From Siphonodentalium dalli (lineage: Eukaryota; Mollusca; Scaphopoda; Gadilida; Siphonodentaliidae), in the NCBI GenBank assembly GCA_032622095.1, contig CP136066.1, positions 6,039,784-6,103,783 of the forward strand: DNA of 64,000 bases, in the 5' to 3' direction. A model generated the notes under the pieces. The model did no database searches. It was not told the origin of the DNA and was given only the letters and a program-made list of their open reading frames with translations. This document shows, piece by piece, positions 39,401 to 51,400 of the stretch (its first letter is position 1; each line of letters starts with the position of its first letter). A program made the position numbers and the translations under genes.

Positions 39401-42400
39401 TGGAAATGTCCAACACTTGGAAAGATTGCGTCCTGGTCCGTGGCCAGTCATCATCATCATATTTTTGTCTAACAGCTATATATAAAAACTGCATGTAATT
39501 TAAGAAAACAATATTGTCCTAAATTGGTCAACATTGTCATTGGAATTGTCATCAGTTGGAAATTTTACTACATTTGGTAAAATAAAGGGTGTTGTAGGGT
39601 AACTGCATGATTTTCATTCTTTCTTCGAACCATTATCAAGTGGTATAAGGATACACTTTAAATGCATGCGGCACATACCAAATCGCTGTTATCTGCTGAT
39701 AGTTGATACATGTTTATGTCTGGCCTAAACTGACACGACTCGCAGTGAATTGTCAATTACCAGAGTACTGATCAGCGAGCGTTCAATATTAGTAATCATG
39801 TTGTGATCACAGTAATGCGCGACACGTGACTTCATACAGATCTGTATACATTTATACAGCAGTATAAACGCAGCCGTATAGTCATCAATAACAGTAAATA
39901 CCCTAACCCCACCCACATCATGTAGGTTAACAAAACTGACAATAAATAGGTTTCCGTGGACATAATTGCCATGCTTGAAACGACCGATTATCAGTTTGAA
40001 TATTTTAGTCGTTTAATATATATAAAACATAATAGGATATTTCTGTAAACAAAATATTGCAGTAAAATCAAATTTAAAATAGGGACATTTTGAGCTGAAA
40101 CCCTCTGCGCTGTTTACGGATATCGATTATACATGTATGAAATAATTAGCAAAACGAAGCCATCCATCCATCGAAATAGTTTCTATGAAACGAATTATAT
40201 CAGGTCATAATATATTATTCTTTTAATACATATTAAATATTCATATGTTCGTGTAAATATATTGGAGAAAATCAGATGAAAGGTTCTAATCCGACACAAC
40301 GTTCGAAGGTTTGTTTAAAACTAAACGGACATTGATACCAGACAAATTCTAAATTGAAACTAAATTGAACATTTATCAAAGGTCCCGTCAAGATATTTTC
40401 GATCTAACAACAGGAAGATGTAAATCTATAAGATTCAATAGATATATATAGTCATATGTTCCTGTCAAAATATTAGAGTTATTTAGTATTAAGTTAGCAC
40501 CCTTCTTGAAATAATGCATGTGTATCGGTACCATTCCGACTCCCTCCGACTCCCATATATAAGTTATTTTTATGAGTAATCGCGGTATATTGGTAGCTTT
40601 ACTTTCTCTTGGCCACTTTTTACAATCGACGGGTTGAATTTCGATAAAATTTCCGTTAAATAAAATGATGCTGCTCATTTGCCAATTTGAGCAGCAATTT
40701 CGAGAATATATTTTGGACTAGGGAGGTGATAATTAATTACGTAACGGACACCGCGAGCTCTGCCACCGCGGCTTGCCAAGCTCCGGCCGCCAGCGATGTT
40801 TCCGTGTTCAGCCATGTTCCTCCGTGTTCATGTCGCGGTCACCGGTGGTATGGCCGTGGTCACCCGTGGTCATAGCGCGCGTGGTCTTCCGTGGACATGT
40901 AAAAAACCACGGGCCTTGTACTGTAGAATGATGATCAATTGTCCAATGTAGTCATGTACCAGTCATGCCAAACTGATCATATTTAAATTGTCTTTAAATA
41001 CGTTGTTATACATATTCAGTATTGTGGGGAACGGAGGTCCATCCAAGTTTCAAGAACTTGTCCTCCAACCCCCGTCTCTGTGTATTATTATACTACTAAA
41101 TTATCTTTTAATCACATCTACCAAAATTAGTCCACAGATTCTGTCTAGTTCTGACACCTGTACAGCCAACACTTTCCCTTTCGTTACATGCTTTAACCCA
41201 TATATGTCGAACTTTTTTGTCTTATTTATTTTTATGATATTATATAGTTTCAGGTTAGTAATGGGCAAAATCAACATTGGATGGCAATTTAAAGGGTCTT
41301 TTCCCAGATTTTAACCCAGCCAAAGAACCGTCCTTTATAAGGGACGCTAGGCATATGTTCATTTTAACTATATCAATGAGATCATGCAACATGAGATAAC
41401 ATTTGGTATCATCAAGAACTGTGAATTGATACCCACTGGCAAGTGTTGTATTCCTTATTCCTTATTCGAACAAATATATATTTAGGTCAAATAGAGTATG
41501 TTGTTGGGTGGCCCCCATGACACTCTTTCAACACACTCCACTCACCCCGATCAAAAATGGTCGCCGTCCAGAGGGGTTCAAATAGGGCACCCATGCCATA
41601 TCTCGGCCATTTTACCGATTTAGGTCAATTAAAGTGTATTGCAGAGTGCCCCCCAAGACATTCTACATCATCCTCTCATCCCACCCCGATCCAATAAGGC
41701 CGCCGTCCAGATAGGTTCAAACAGGGCACACATGCAATATATCCGCTATTTGACCGTTTAGTTCAAATAAAGGGTATTGTACGGTGGTCCCCGTGGTCTA
41801 CATCTCCACCCTCACACCCCACCTCGATCCAAAGTGGTCGCCGTCCCGATGGGTTCAAATAGGGCACCTATGCCATATATCCCCGCTATTTGACCGACTT
41901 ATGTCAAATAAAAGATGAGGTAGGGTGGGCCCCAAGACATTCTACATCGTCACCCCTTACACCCCACCCAGATCTAAATTGGTCGCCACCTAGAGGGCGC
42001 CCAATCCATAACTCGGTAATTTAATATTTAGGTCAAATAACGTATTTTATAGGGTGGCCACCAAGCGAATGTATCATCTTCTCCCGCCATTCATATGGGG
42101 TCAAATAGGGCACCCATGCCATATATCCGCTATTTGACCGACTAATAAAGGGGTCAAATAAAAGGTATGGTAGGGTGGGCCCGAGACATTCTACATACTC
42201 ACCCGTCACACCCAACCCGATCCAAAATGGTCGGCACCCAGAGGAGTTCAAATAGGGCACCCATGCCGCCTCTCGGATATTTGATCGATTTAGGTCATAT
42301 TTCGGCTATTTGACCGATTTAGGTAACATAAAGTGTGTTGTAGGGTGGCCCCTAGCAAACCGGTGTGCTACGCCATTAGTTCTTAGAACCTTAAATCTCT

Positions 42401-45400
42401 GTTTGCATTACCGCAAAACCTACACGATAAAATTCATAACATTAACATTGTAAACATTTGACCATGCATATGCCTATGTATACTTTATAGCGGATCGGGA
42501 ATCAAAATATTCGGGGCCTCAGCCATGCCTATCGTCCTTGTAAAGTACACTGAATCGAGGAGATATTTTCGCTAGATATATCCACAAATTGCAATAAATT
42601 TATCATATATTCATTTAAAACAGTATTGTGATAATACTGAGATAAGTTATAACATGGGGTTACAAATATTTATTCGTGTGAAATTACCTCCATTGTTGGT
42701 TTATTTTCCATGAAAAAAACAGTAACAATTAAAACCCGACTTACAGGCAAAAATACTGCTAAAATTGCTGATCGAATTTAGTATCATGCTGTACTGTCAA
42801 GAATGTTCTATATTTATACATTCACGAACTTTCCATAGTGGAACATTCCACTACAAATCACCCATCTAAGCAGAAATTATAAGCGTCCTTTAAAAGGACG
42901 CTAGGCATATATGGGTTAAGCTGTTAACATTCACATGCATAAGGTTTTATATTTGTGTATATTTATCTTAGATTAAGTATATATTATCATGTGTTGCAGG
43001 TCACTTGTTGTAAACCGATTTAGGACACGCATTTGGTTTTACGGTTAAGGTACCACTCCCATGTTCTTATACACTAAGTCGGAACTCTCAGAACATGACA
43101 TAATGATATTTATTTATGCAAATATGTACAAGTTACAGACAGGCAGCCACGGGGAATAACATAGAAACATAGCTACCGCACGAAGAGCGTTCGTGGCACG
43201 ATAGCTTTATCAGAAATGTAATAATCAATCTAGTCTCGGCTCTAACAAGATTATATCAGACTATAGAAGCCGACGCCTAACCCAGGTGTAGCCACACCAC
43301 TGGTCCACGTGTAGTGGCCTTCCAAACAGGTTAAGATAATATATTCTTTATAGGACTACTAGCCCGTGATGAAATAGCATAGACTATTTCGTCCTGGGTC
43401 AGTTTCCCACGCATAGTATGGACATTTGAGCCAGGACATTGACTTCTAGATTAACCTTGCTTACGTCGTGTAACATTCGAAAGTGTTACATTAATATATC
43501 AAGAGTTAATTAAATTAGTACTATTATTGTCACTTGATACAAGTCACACGTACGTGAAACTGCACGCGGCTATTAATAATTAGCATAATTTGTTTCACAG
43601 ATTTCCCGGTGACCATTGGATATAAGGTATTCGGTGATGCTAATTCACAATTCCTCTTGATACGACCAACAACAGACCAGATTACCCAGACCGAAGCAAA
43701 GAGCAAGTGCGAGGGAATAGGTGCTCACTTGGTGGTAGTTGAAAATGAGTCAATGAGGACAACAATGAAGAGTTACATGGGCAACAATTCATTAGGTGAG
43801 TGTGGTGATCAGGTGTTAAAATATTAGGGAAAACGGAAAAGGTGAAGGGTGCCTCGCCACAATGGCTACCAAAAAGTTATAATACGAATGATAACAGAAA
43901 GAGTGACTACAATGGCTGTCTATATAATTATAATAAATGGGATGACGGATGTCTCAGTTTACACTATAAGGGTCATAACTTCAGTAGAGATCAGGATAAA
44001 TACTTAACAGCTAAAGGCCCACTTAATTTTCGAACCCCCAGATTACTTTATATAATATATATGCCAAATTGTATACCATTTGAAAGAGGAAGCTCCAAAA
44101 TATTGTACTATCAACTTAACCGGATTTATATGCAGTGAACATGTTATTTTGTTGAGTTTTGTCATCAAGATTGAAGTAAAAATCAGTATGATTTTCAAAG
44201 CAGGGGGAATAATGCTATATATTAAAGATAGAGTTCTTCCGTCTCATTGAAATAGTTTGAATTCTGTTGCATTCTGGGTTTCAGAGGGGAAATGTCTTCA
44301 GCAGTTTTCAATTGCTCTGTGGGCATCTTCTGAGACACAGATGTTTCAAATATTGATGAATTATAGTATTTTAATCATATTGTATGGCATATATTGTTAT
44401 TAACTCTTTAGTTTCCACGCTAGCTGTGTAAGTCACCCCGTTATCTCCCTGCTGCTATAGCATAAACCCGACGGAGTGTACCCGGCCATATATCAAGTAC
44501 CAGACCATATTTCCCCAGGGGTGTTTGGCTAGTCAGATAGTACCCCGTTGCTCCATAAATGGTGATAAACATGTTGCTGTGTTGACACAGTGATGGTAAT
44601 ATGTTGGAGTGACAGTTCCAACTGGGCCTAATGAGCGTAAGTCCGGACGTGTGCGTAATTTGATAAAAGTCGACACCTGCATGAGAACAATAGCCTTGGG
44701 CAAGCCAGCATCTTCGACGTTATCATTAGGATTATAGCAGTATGTGTTATGAAAGTACAATTTGTTTTGCGGTAAAGATTTTGTTCCGCTGCTGCCAAAA
44801 CTAATATGTTTCCGCCGGATAAAAGTAATAGACGCTCGTGAAAATATACAAATATATTTGTCCGGTATCAATTAAAAAACGCTAGATATCGTCTTTTGTT
44901 TTCAGCCAAATAACGCGATGTGCACTACGAAATTAAAATAAGGTTTTAATGCTCTGATCGGGGCTGTTTGCGATTGTTATTATACATTGATAATCCGCTG
45001 CACGTGGACATGTACATGGAGAGGTTCTTCTTCTCGCTTGTGTAATACGTTTGTGTGTTGTTTAATTACTCAATATCAAATTTGCTTCGACTTCAAAAGA
45101 TACGTATTATTACATCTTTCTACGTGGGGAATTTGGAAGTTCTTTTTTGTACAAATATATTATTACATCACCATTTAAAATTTAGTACCGACATGTGGTT
45201 GCTAGTTATTCATGTTTTGGATTAAATATTTATCTTTGTGGTCCCTGTGGTTTTGGAGTAAAGGAATTGTCGTCGAAATTATATTCAGTGACCTGCAGTT
45301 ACTGTCAGTGTTATTGTAAGATTATACCGAATCTGGCTCTAATAAAAATCCTATCCAATATAAATGTGTACGAGTACTTATCGGGATTTAAATACATGTA

Positions 45401-48400
45401 CATAATGAATACGTGCGACGTGAAGTCAATTAATTGATATTAGTTCGAAAATAAGTTTCCTGCTTAACATATACAAGCATATACACAACATAACTGGCTT
45501 GCGAGAAAGTGCTCTTAGGTGGTTCAGATCATACCTGAACAACATATCTCAGAAGGTGTTGATAGGAGCTTCTTGTTCTGTTGGGACTAAGCTTGACGTT
45601 CGAGTGCCACAGGGATAATAATCGGGTCCTCTACTTTTTTTCTAATTTACACCATACCACTGGTAGATTTTTTAAACAGACACTCTGTGCGATACCATAT
45701 GTACGCTGACGACACTCAAATTTATATAGATTTTCCTCGAAATGACTCAGCCGGTTATAAAACAGCGAGGTCGAAATTGGAGATCTGTTTCACGGATGTC
45801 AAAGAATGGACGCAATGCAATAAGTTGAAACTAAACGATAATAAATCTGAATACATTGTTATTGGTTCCAAATATTCTCTCAGTCCACTTCACGATAATG
45901 GGTGCAGTGATTCGGATGGATCTTTCAAAATTCTGCTTGCGAATAGTCATGTAACATCGTGTTCCTCCTTACGTAACCTAGGAGCGTACTTTGATAGTAC
46001 TATGGAAATGGATGCTATGGTCTCGAATGTTTTACGCTCGAGCTACATGAAGTTGAGAGCCTAGAGGCGAGTGAAATGTCATCTAAGCCAAAGTGCGATG
46101 AAACATGCCGTTCTATCTCTAGTTGTTTCTAAAGTTGACACTTTTAATCCATTATTAACACACCTTACAACGGGAAGTGTCCGGAGGATTGATCTTTTAT
46201 TGAAAAGTTGTGCTCGTCTCGTTTCTAATGTACCAAGATACAGCAGAATAACACATGTCATGAAAGAACTACACGTGTTGAAGTTTGAGTACCGTGTCAA
46301 ATACAGGTGTGCCCTAATTGTTTTCAAGTCTCTGCACGGAGATACATCATCTTACATTTCTGAAATGTTTACCAAACACAGCTCAGTTACTCGAAATGGC
46401 CGAAGTGGAGTTCAATTGTCTCATATACCAGATAAACTAAATGTGAACTATGGAAAGTGCTCATTCCAAAATGTCTCAGTTTCTATTTGGAACAGCCTAC
46501 CCGTTGATATGAGGAAGATTGACTCAGTATCATCTTTTAAAACAGCTCTTAAAACTCACCTGTTCAGAATGTGTTATTCGTTATAAGTGCACCATCTGTT
46601 ATTTTAACTTTTTTTTAGGATTATCCGTTATAGTTGGAAATTAATATTTAACTTAATATTTTAATCAGGTCTTTTAATATAGTGGACATTTTATTGTTAA
46701 CTGTAGGTCCAATTTCAGTCATCTTTCCGAATTATCTGCCATATATATCGGTGAAGCTTGTATTGCTTTTTTATGTATAAATATGCGCGATGTTATCTTG
46801 TTTGTGTATGTTTGTGTATGTAATTGCGCATTGAAACTAATTGTTGTAGAATGCGTTTCTTAAATGAATATATAATAATAAAAATAACTAGAATGAAACT
46901 GAAATTGCACAGCAATTTCGATGCTTCCATTTCGCCAATGACGGAAATTGTGTCACCTGATAAAGCGTCAGTTGTCAGGAGACACATATCAGTATTGTGA
47001 TACTATAGCTCATAATAATACTCGGCAACCACAGATTCTATCCACCAAATTCCATCAAAATCTGCACCAAAAACAATTTGAGATACATACCAACACGCCA
47101 TTTATCAAAAACCGGAAGTCAAATCCGTAACCCATATACATCATTATACAGCGTAGAATATGATGCACATACTGCAGAAAAGTCTAAACTCAATATCTCA
47201 AGCCGTTCTGTATTTTGTATAAAGAGCGTTTTTTATTCTTCGACCAGTATCCAACTTTTAAACCGGAAGTGCGAACCCTATCATTTTTCAGTATTTTAGA
47301 ACACACAATAATGCGCAAATAATGAAAAAAGTCTGAACCCGATAACTACAGTCGTTTTGGGGGAGATACGCTAACAACAATAAAACACATAAATAGCGTT
47401 GTTTTCAAAGGTCAAGGTCAGACGAAATTTCGTATTAGTGCATCGACTGCATATACTCAATGGCTATGCAGGTACAAAATTTCAAAACAATTGGCTGAGT
47501 TGTTTTGACGATATAAGAAATCAAACCTCGATTTGCAAGTCATTATGGTGGCACGAAACCTCCCCAAAAAAATCAGGTTTTAAAGCAGCCATAACTCCTG
47601 AAATTTAAGCCCGATTTTAAAAAGTGGGATAGTGATCAGCGGCATATATAGATTATATTCACCAAATTTCATCACAATCTGCGCCAAAAAAGTTTTGAGA
47701 TACATACCCACACGCCCGTGCTCCCGAACCGGAAGTTAAATCCGTTAACTATATATATCTTTATACATCGCACAGTGTGATGCACATAACGCAAAAAGTC
47801 CCAACTCAATATCTCAAGCCGTTCTGGATTTCGTATGAAGAGCGTTCTTTTATTATTCGACCAGAGTCAACTGTTTAACCGGAACTGCAACCCTTATTAT
47901 TTTTCGTTGGTTTATAACAGATGTACATGCGCAAATAATGAAAAAAGTCCGAACCCGATATCTCTAGCCGTTTCGGATGAGATACGTCCACAACATTTAA
48001 ACATATAAAGAGCGTTCTTTCCAAAGGTCAAGGTCACACAAAAATCCCTATTAGTGCATCGACAGAGTACTCGCAATAGCTATGCAGGTACCAAATTTCA
48101 AACCAATTGGCCCAGCCGTTTCGACGTCAAAAGAAATCAAACCTCGATTTTGCAATTTTGCAAGTCATTTTAGGGGCACGAAAAACCAGATAAAATCAGG
48201 TTCTTAAGCAGCCATAACTCTGAAAGTTTATGTCCGATTAAAAAAATTCGAGTGGCATAGTAATCAGTGACAACAACTGATGATGTCTTCCAAATTTCAT
48301 TAAAATTGGCGCCAAAATAATTTTGAGATACATACCAACACGCCCGTTCTCCCAAACCGGAAGTGAAATCCGTAAACTTTATATATCGTTATAGAGCGCA

Positions 48401-51400
48401 GAGGTTGATGCACATAATGCAAAAAGTCCCAGCTCAATATCTCAAGCTCTTCTGGAGTTTGTATAAAGAGCGTTCTTTTATTATTCGACCATTGGCGAAC
48501 TATTAAACCGGAAATGCGACCCCTATTATTTTTCAGCATTTTAAAACACATATACATATGCACATAATGAAAAAAGTACGAATCCGATTTCTCTAGCTGT
48601 TTCGGAGAAGATACGTCGACAACATTAAAACAGATAAAGAGCGTTGTTTCCAAAGGTCAAGGTCACACAAAAATCCCTATTAGTGCATTGACTACGTATA
48701 CTCAATGACTATGCAGGTACCAAATTTCAAACCAATCGGCCCAGCCGTATCGACGATATAAGAAATCAAACATCGATTTTGCAAATCATTTTAGTGGCCC
48801 GAACCCCCCCCCCCCCCCCCCCCAAATCAACAAAATGGCGATAATTAATAATATAAGAGAAATTTGACAATCCATATTATATATATATATAGCATATGTG
48901 AATACACGCTATTTTCCCACATAGGTCATTTGGTGGCATCAGAACATATTGGCATATCGTTATCGATTTCCTTTGGTATAACTTGTCCTGTCTTTTGTAC
49001 TATATAATGATACATTTGGAAGTGCATTTGACCAGCCAATCGGATTAATAGTCACGAAGCTATCGGCGATGGGCGACACATTGTCGTTGGTAGCCGTGGT
49101 TTAGGGTGGGTCATCTGAATATTCTGATGATGAGGTACAATAAAACGATATCATCTCCCATTAAAATGTCGATCATTCAGCCATGTTGTTTGCCAGCAGG
49201 AATCCCGCGCGATGCCCATGGTGCCACGTTTATTGTTATTATAGATGGCAAATAATGAGTTAACATAACCTGCCGGTCTCGATTAGAAAACAGCAGGGAC
49301 ACATGGTCGAACTCATTAATACAGTCTGTCCCCAGCGAGGCGCTCTCGAGCGCTTGTGGGGAAATCTGGTAAGGCGCTCTTAGGCGGTTCTAGGGGTATG
49401 ATGCTAGGCGTCGACAGACGCTTGTGGGGATATATTGCAAAGCGTCCAGTGACGCTTATGGGGAGTAAACAGTTAAAACCGTATATAATGTCACTATAAA
49501 AACAATAATTTGAGACTCGAAAATAAAGTGGCCCTTTAATTGGCACTGATGCCCCATGGTCTGTTCTGTCCATTTGAATATTCTCCCGATATGTAGGCAA
49601 TATGTATTTCATCTTTAGCTATTTGAAGATTTGTTCTGTGGAACTATCACATCGTCCGTGTCACACTTATTTGATGTTTCGCCTCTTTTATCATTTCTAC
49701 TGCCGTAAATTAATATACTATTGCTCGTGTCTTGCCTGCTAATAAAGTTAATTTCGATCAATGAGAAATGAAGTTGTAGGAGCAATAAGCAAGTCGAAGG
49801 CTGATTTTTAAATTTGAGACAACTCTAAATACTAATTTATCTGACTCAGCTCTCTGGTGGAGAACTTTTAATAAGTATGTACTTCGCGATGGTAGAAAAG
49901 GCATTCCAAGTTTGACAATTGGCGACTCAATATACACTGAAAATAAAGACAAGGCACAATGCCTAAATAAGTATTTTTGTAGTATATCTCAAGTTGATGA
50001 TACCAATGAGTACGTTCCTTTTCATACTGACAATGATGGCAGACCCAAAATAAAGGAAATAAAACTATCCCATGAAAATGTTAGAACTTGCTAAAGCCTG
50101 TGGCCCAGATATGATTAGCCCTCGGGTATAAAAAAAACTGTGCAGTGTCATTGACAAGACCCCTTACGTTTCTATTTAAAAAACTTTTAAATTATTCTTA
50201 TTATCCCGAAGAGTGGAAAATGGCAAACATGGTACCAGTCCACAAGAAGGACGACTCAAAAAGCCCAATAAACTACATGCCTTATCCTTATCCTTATCAA
50301 AAATCTTTGAGAGATGTATACATCTGCACCTAGCCAGTTTTCTCCGTGTAAATAGCCTAATATCTAACCTCCAATCTGGATTTACTGCTGGGGACTGTAC
50401 AGTCTTTCAGCTGACAGATATATATAATCACATAAGTCAATCTGCTGATAGTGGAAAAGAGGTGCGAAGTATATTTCGTGACATTAGCAAAGCCTTCGAC
50501 AAAGTTTGGCACATGGGATCGCTATATAAACTTGGCATAACCGGAAAACTTTTTAGACTTTTAGAACAATACCTCTCTGAAAGAAAACAAAGAGTCATCG
50601 TTGAAAATGCCACATCTGATTGGCTAGACATAACTGTTGGTATTCCCCAAGGCTTAATATTAGGCCCGTTAATGTTTTTTAAATATGTTAATGACATAAC
50701 TGAGCATGTAACTTGCAACATACGCCTTTTTGCTGATGACACATCTCTTTACCTGACTACAGAAGTCCCAAATCAGGCGGCTCTTGTTATCAATAATGAA
50801 TTAGAACTGATTTCGTTATGGGCCAAAAAATGGTTAGTCAAATTCAACCCATCGAAGACCGAATCACTGTTAATAACAAGGAAGTGCATCACAATAAACC
50901 ACCCTCCAATAATGATGGGTAATTCAAAAATATGTGAAGTTAACTCACATAAAATCTTAGGGGTCACATTTAGTAATGGCTGTGATTTGACAGAACACAT
51001 TGGAGACATAACCGACAAGGCCTGGAATAGGGTGAATTTACTTATAAGGCAGAGATTTTCATTACACCGAATTTTTACAGAGCGTGAAAAGTCGCGAGTT
51101 GGCTTACTTTTGTCATCGTTGAACATAATCTGCTCAGAATTTCCTCATTGTGAGTCGATAACGTTTTCAGCACATTATCGACTCAAAATGGGCCAAATCT
51201 AAGCAGATTATCTACCAAAGACAAGTTTATAATAAGTAGATAATGTAATCGTTTTCAGGAGAACAGGCTGCGTAATTGACTGCAATTTTTAAATCTTCAA
51301 CGTTGTCACCTGAGAGCAATATGCATGTATCAACGGCGAATATTTTAGTTAAAAAACAGATTCGATCGGTAATATCGTTAACGTAGATTAAAACATCGTA

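Larger units (their letters stand above)
31588..40923. mobile_element. Possible large inverted-terminus element (9.3 kb) with BED-finger fragment
   Basis: The left end CAGTACAAAGCCCGTGG at 31588 continues into a T-run. The right end, read inward from 40923, is CAGTACAAGGCCCGTGG plus the same T-run: 23 of 24 bases match. Inside both ends the DNA is GC-rich and packed with CGTGGTCA and CGTGTTCA motifs (31610-31960 and 40780-40900). A hAT-type BED finger fragment lies at 34774-34920. LINE relic B is nested inside. Both ends adjoin TA, but no longer target duplication is visible. Two independent ends of one family facing each other remain possible. Confidence 0.5.
20149..43600 (+). other. Intron 1 (about 23.5 kb)
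   Basis: Bounded by GTGAGA at 20149 and TTTGTTTCACAG ending at 43600. It holds two possible inverted-repeat elements, two MITEs, LINE relics and numerous tandem repeats, listed separately. No other host exon was recognised inside it. Confidence 0.7.

Noticed and set aside
31588-40923. hAT element with an 8-bp target duplication
   Set aside because: The 8 bp outside the two ends do not match, so the hAT assignment of the termini is kept tentative.
43842-44138. A further coding exon just after exon 2
   Set aside because: The frame does not match the phase-1 exit, no acceptor fits, and the lectin domain is already complete with exon 3.
45687-46586. Functional reverse transcriptase gene
   Set aside because: The YADD motif is intact, but stops and a frameshift interrupt it and the 5' part is missing.
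48170-48653. Overlapping minus-strand ORFs as a gene
   Set aside because: They lie within the 620-bp tandem repeat and are not preserved in the other two copies.
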